From a virus, in the IMG/VR virus record IMGVR_UViG_3300027784_000046, positions 1 through 24,143 of that record: a stretch of 24,143 nt of DNA. One strand, written 5' to 3'. Below are positions 24,101 to 24,143 of this stretch, in pieces. Position 1 is the first letter of the stretch, and each line of letters opens with the position of its first letter. The notes below the pieces were generated by a model. The model saw only the letters and a program-made list of their open reading frames with translations, did no database searches and was not told the DNA's origin. The position numbers were made by a program, and so were the translations under genes.

Positions 24101-24143
24101 ACGAAGAAACTTGGCAAGTGTATACCGCTGTAAGAGTTTCTAC
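18142..24143 (+). CDS. Giant baseplate-associated structural protein (gp7-position), partial
   Basis: An open frame of over 2000 codons that runs off the window, with an ATG at 18142 inside the end of gp6. The N-terminus carries KFLSSTFDQFIQPGQVEKISGFFG, DYQLEPAAVIKDDL, FYQDYNDYINQINNL and NRQEYYAWDPHIDWDKF...YFWLPNGP (about 35-155), which I recall from very large virion proteins placed after gp6 in marine T4-like phages. Further stretches include HDGSITLAFGDFRDDLLLELEKRIYNN (about 1052-1078) and DNFDAEQQRFAQHLIGYQNRDYLANIINDDVSQYKFYQGFIREKGT (about 1801-1846). A segment near 1733-1754 (DWEQWRDYDIGDVV, then YAADT) resembles small carbohydrate-binding modules. In T4 the gene after gp6 is gp7, a wedge protein of 1032 residues that reaches outwards; position suggests an equivalent role. 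Function is inferred from context and the C-terminus is unseen. The coding frame is uninterrupted. Confidence 0.8.
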   Translation, partial: MAFNDDQKEFPLPGGDNDRRRSAQHLPRYFRTQVNNKFLSSTFDQFIQPGQVEKISGFFGQRQAKARQVEDVYVPDVSKSRQDYQLEPAAVIKDDLDNLDFYQDYNDYINQINNLRGSTADHSLLNRQEYYAWDPHIDWDKFTNFREYFWLPNGPDPVPVAGQSIDIQSTYTVTSVDEQTNYAFVFTPDGLTRNPALTLYRGITYRFEIDSPGVPISIRKQRIVARPWQPQIAYRQAETVLFEGEIYIANQNHRSGFDFSQDANKWDRSTDINLAQEADNQSVEQGVIELTLTPETPDILYYVADNDINASGEIRVFDIQEAAFIDVDKDILGKKTYRTGNGFDLSNGMKIYFQGTTSPQKYQTGNWYVEGVGDSIKLISENDLTVASAFVQDEFVEFDSEGFDRNPYSFSIGFPRNKDYITINRSARDGNLWSKYNRWIHRDVIEKAAEINQTGLFIDQNARATRPIIEFEAGLKLFDFGTKTKSSVDLVDNFTTDVFSTIEGSQGYNIDGIDLSQGKRVLFTADTDILVKNKIYQVEFITFKGQRQISLVETEDTDPLQDETVLCIGGKEFGGKVLYFTGDRWDLAQNKSSVNQPPLFDVFDCDGFSLSDPEIYTSTDFEGTPIFSYRQGTGPSDPELGFALSYQNVQNVGDIVFDFNLSRDAVIFCPEGETTKSIGLGTGFLRNYRNRTEFSLENGWTRAFELSSQDVIFQAVARSTTPLIDIDVYDNSARLDDLVVKVFVDNVLVFENVDYEIVKGNGDLAQIQILTSINRDSVIRIKTRSSAPKNSRGFYEIPHNLERNPNNEDLGKITLGEINDHVSSIVENFQGFRGEFPGRGNLRDAGNLAQFGKRVVQHSAPLAISLYHLTDEDANLVQAMRYAKLEYSKFKRNFIQTATDTAFDGPIDKHFEVVLERVLSNSKNSDPFYFSDMVPFGGAKVSRLTVRSAGERFFSLAEPFSLNSLSNKAVLLYLNGKQLLANKDYEFSDEGFAVLKFDTQVGDEIVIREFETTDANFIPATPTKLGIYPAFEPAIFVDDTYAEPRTVIQGHDGSITLAFGDFRDDLLLELEKRIYNNIKIGYDTQVFDIFDYLPGDNRNTGLSRSQIDNVLSRDFTQWLSLVDSDFTDNSAFNDANPFTYNHRGLKSRFDKPLQGHWRSVYKQIFDTDRPHTHPWEMLGFTEKPEWWDEEYGEAPYTSNNLLLWEDLEQGIVREPGQLPETREKFKRPNLTAYLPVDENGNLVAPTATNLIKTIRSTILAADWKFGDHAPVETAWRRSSEYPFALLVALFLNQPNRVISGAFDRSRQFRNPADQLIYAAPNNRLNLRDLVLPNTIDENEREFTSGLVNYIRDWFAAATNREFVSYRDRLTGLDVSIGGKLAGYASKDKLKFILDSRSPLSEGNVFVPDENYQIAFNKSTPTRLLYYSGVIVERQPQGFVIRGYNEEDPVFVWNRPIATEADSVVRIGGVTEPIIQWTPRRTLTKESVVENQNRFFRVTQTHTTTDSFDAGKFAPIAEPAVRGGREARLRTRFRTQTEELAYNSVFKSIQEVVDFLLGYGHYLESQGFAFDHFDSDSRQVANWTTSVKEFLFWTTQNWAQGSVISLSPGAFKITLETDFESVDSVFDSLYGYGILKVDGSRLEPEFVSISREDVGKFEIRPRITADGIYGLRIPLVQKEHVVLFDDRTSFNDVIYDKAAGYRQERISVLGYRTTDWDGSINIPGFILDQVDIKDWEQWRDYDIGDVVRHKEFFYAADTRVVGSAEFQEESWAKLPERPESRLLPNFDYRSAQFADFYDLDSDNFDAEQQRFAQHLIGYQNRDYLANIINDDVSQYKFYQGFIREKGTQNAFTKLFDALSADDRESVEFFEEWAIKSAQYGASEGFEEVEYPLDETRFRRSPQPVRLVSRRDPEATDLVYEIIPSEVGIQPRDYNHRPFPETLVPESFVKESGYVNPDDVDFIVDDYPSIAEIDFDILSVGNHIWVGNDEETWQVYTAVRVS

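Noticed and set aside
1-24143. Insertion sequences, integrase/attachment sites or toxin-antitoxin genes
   Set aside because: Looked for transposase or integrase motifs, terminal inverted repeats flanking genes and small paired genes; none seen beyond the two free-standing endonucleases.

Overview
The window looks like part of the genome of a marine T4-like contractile-tailed phage (the cyanophage/pelagiphage side of the T4 superfamily). The evidence is a full run of recognisable T4-type baseplate genes (gp48-like, gp53-like, a large hub protein, gp5, gp25, gp6 and a giant wedge-associated protein), the T4-type recombination pair gp46/gp47, and a gp55-type late sigma factor. There are no bacterial housekeeping genes, rRNAs or recognisable tRNAs. 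The host cannot be named from this sequence. AT-rich DNA and very tight gene packing fit a marine bacterium, and the gp55 looks like the long form that I recall from T4-like phages of marine bacteria.

Layout. (1) 1-701, minus strand: the N-terminal part of a probable tape-measure or large tail protein. (2) 770-1860, plus strand: a gp26/T4_baseplate-family protein followed by a small conserved-looking reading frame with no ordinary start codon. It must be read by a -1 frameshift or from a CTG that overlaps the upstream stop. (3) 1846-2364, minus strand: an unrecognised basic protein that converges on the previous unit. (4) 2395-2837: about 440 bases with no credible gene, packed with inverted repeats and locally richer in GC. 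This is the least explained part of the window. (5) 2838-8941, minus strand: a replication/recombination/transcription operon reading gp55, a 581-residue mobile-type endonuclease, gp47, gp46, a 91-residue unknown, and a GIY-YIG endonuclease. (6) 9020-24143, plus strand: the baseplate cluster, whose last gene runs off the window.

How the parts work together. The minus-strand operon starts at a promoter with consensus -35 (TTGACA) and -10 (TATAAT) boxes 17 bases apart, as expected for host sigma-70 polymerase early in infection. Its first product is the late sigma factor gp55. Back to back with this promoter, and divergent from it, lies a CTAAATAC box that drives the baseplate cluster. Similar boxes (CTAAATA or TATAAATA) lie upstream of the gp6 gene, the 172-residue gene and the gp26-like gene, each just ahead of a Shine-Dalgarno sequence. 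The 78 bases between 8941 and 9020 therefore look like an early/late switch: the early side makes gp55, and gp55 probably reads the late boxes. gp46/gp47 process DNA ends for recombination-dependent replication, while the late genes build the baseplate and tail.

Most worth following up: the start-less frame at 1642-1860, the structured 2395-2837 region beside a GIY-YIG gene, and the endonuclease whose start codon lies inside the end of gp55 and which combines a zinc-binding N-terminus, six exact 23-residue repeats, a Vsr-like nuclease core and a GNAT-like C-terminus.
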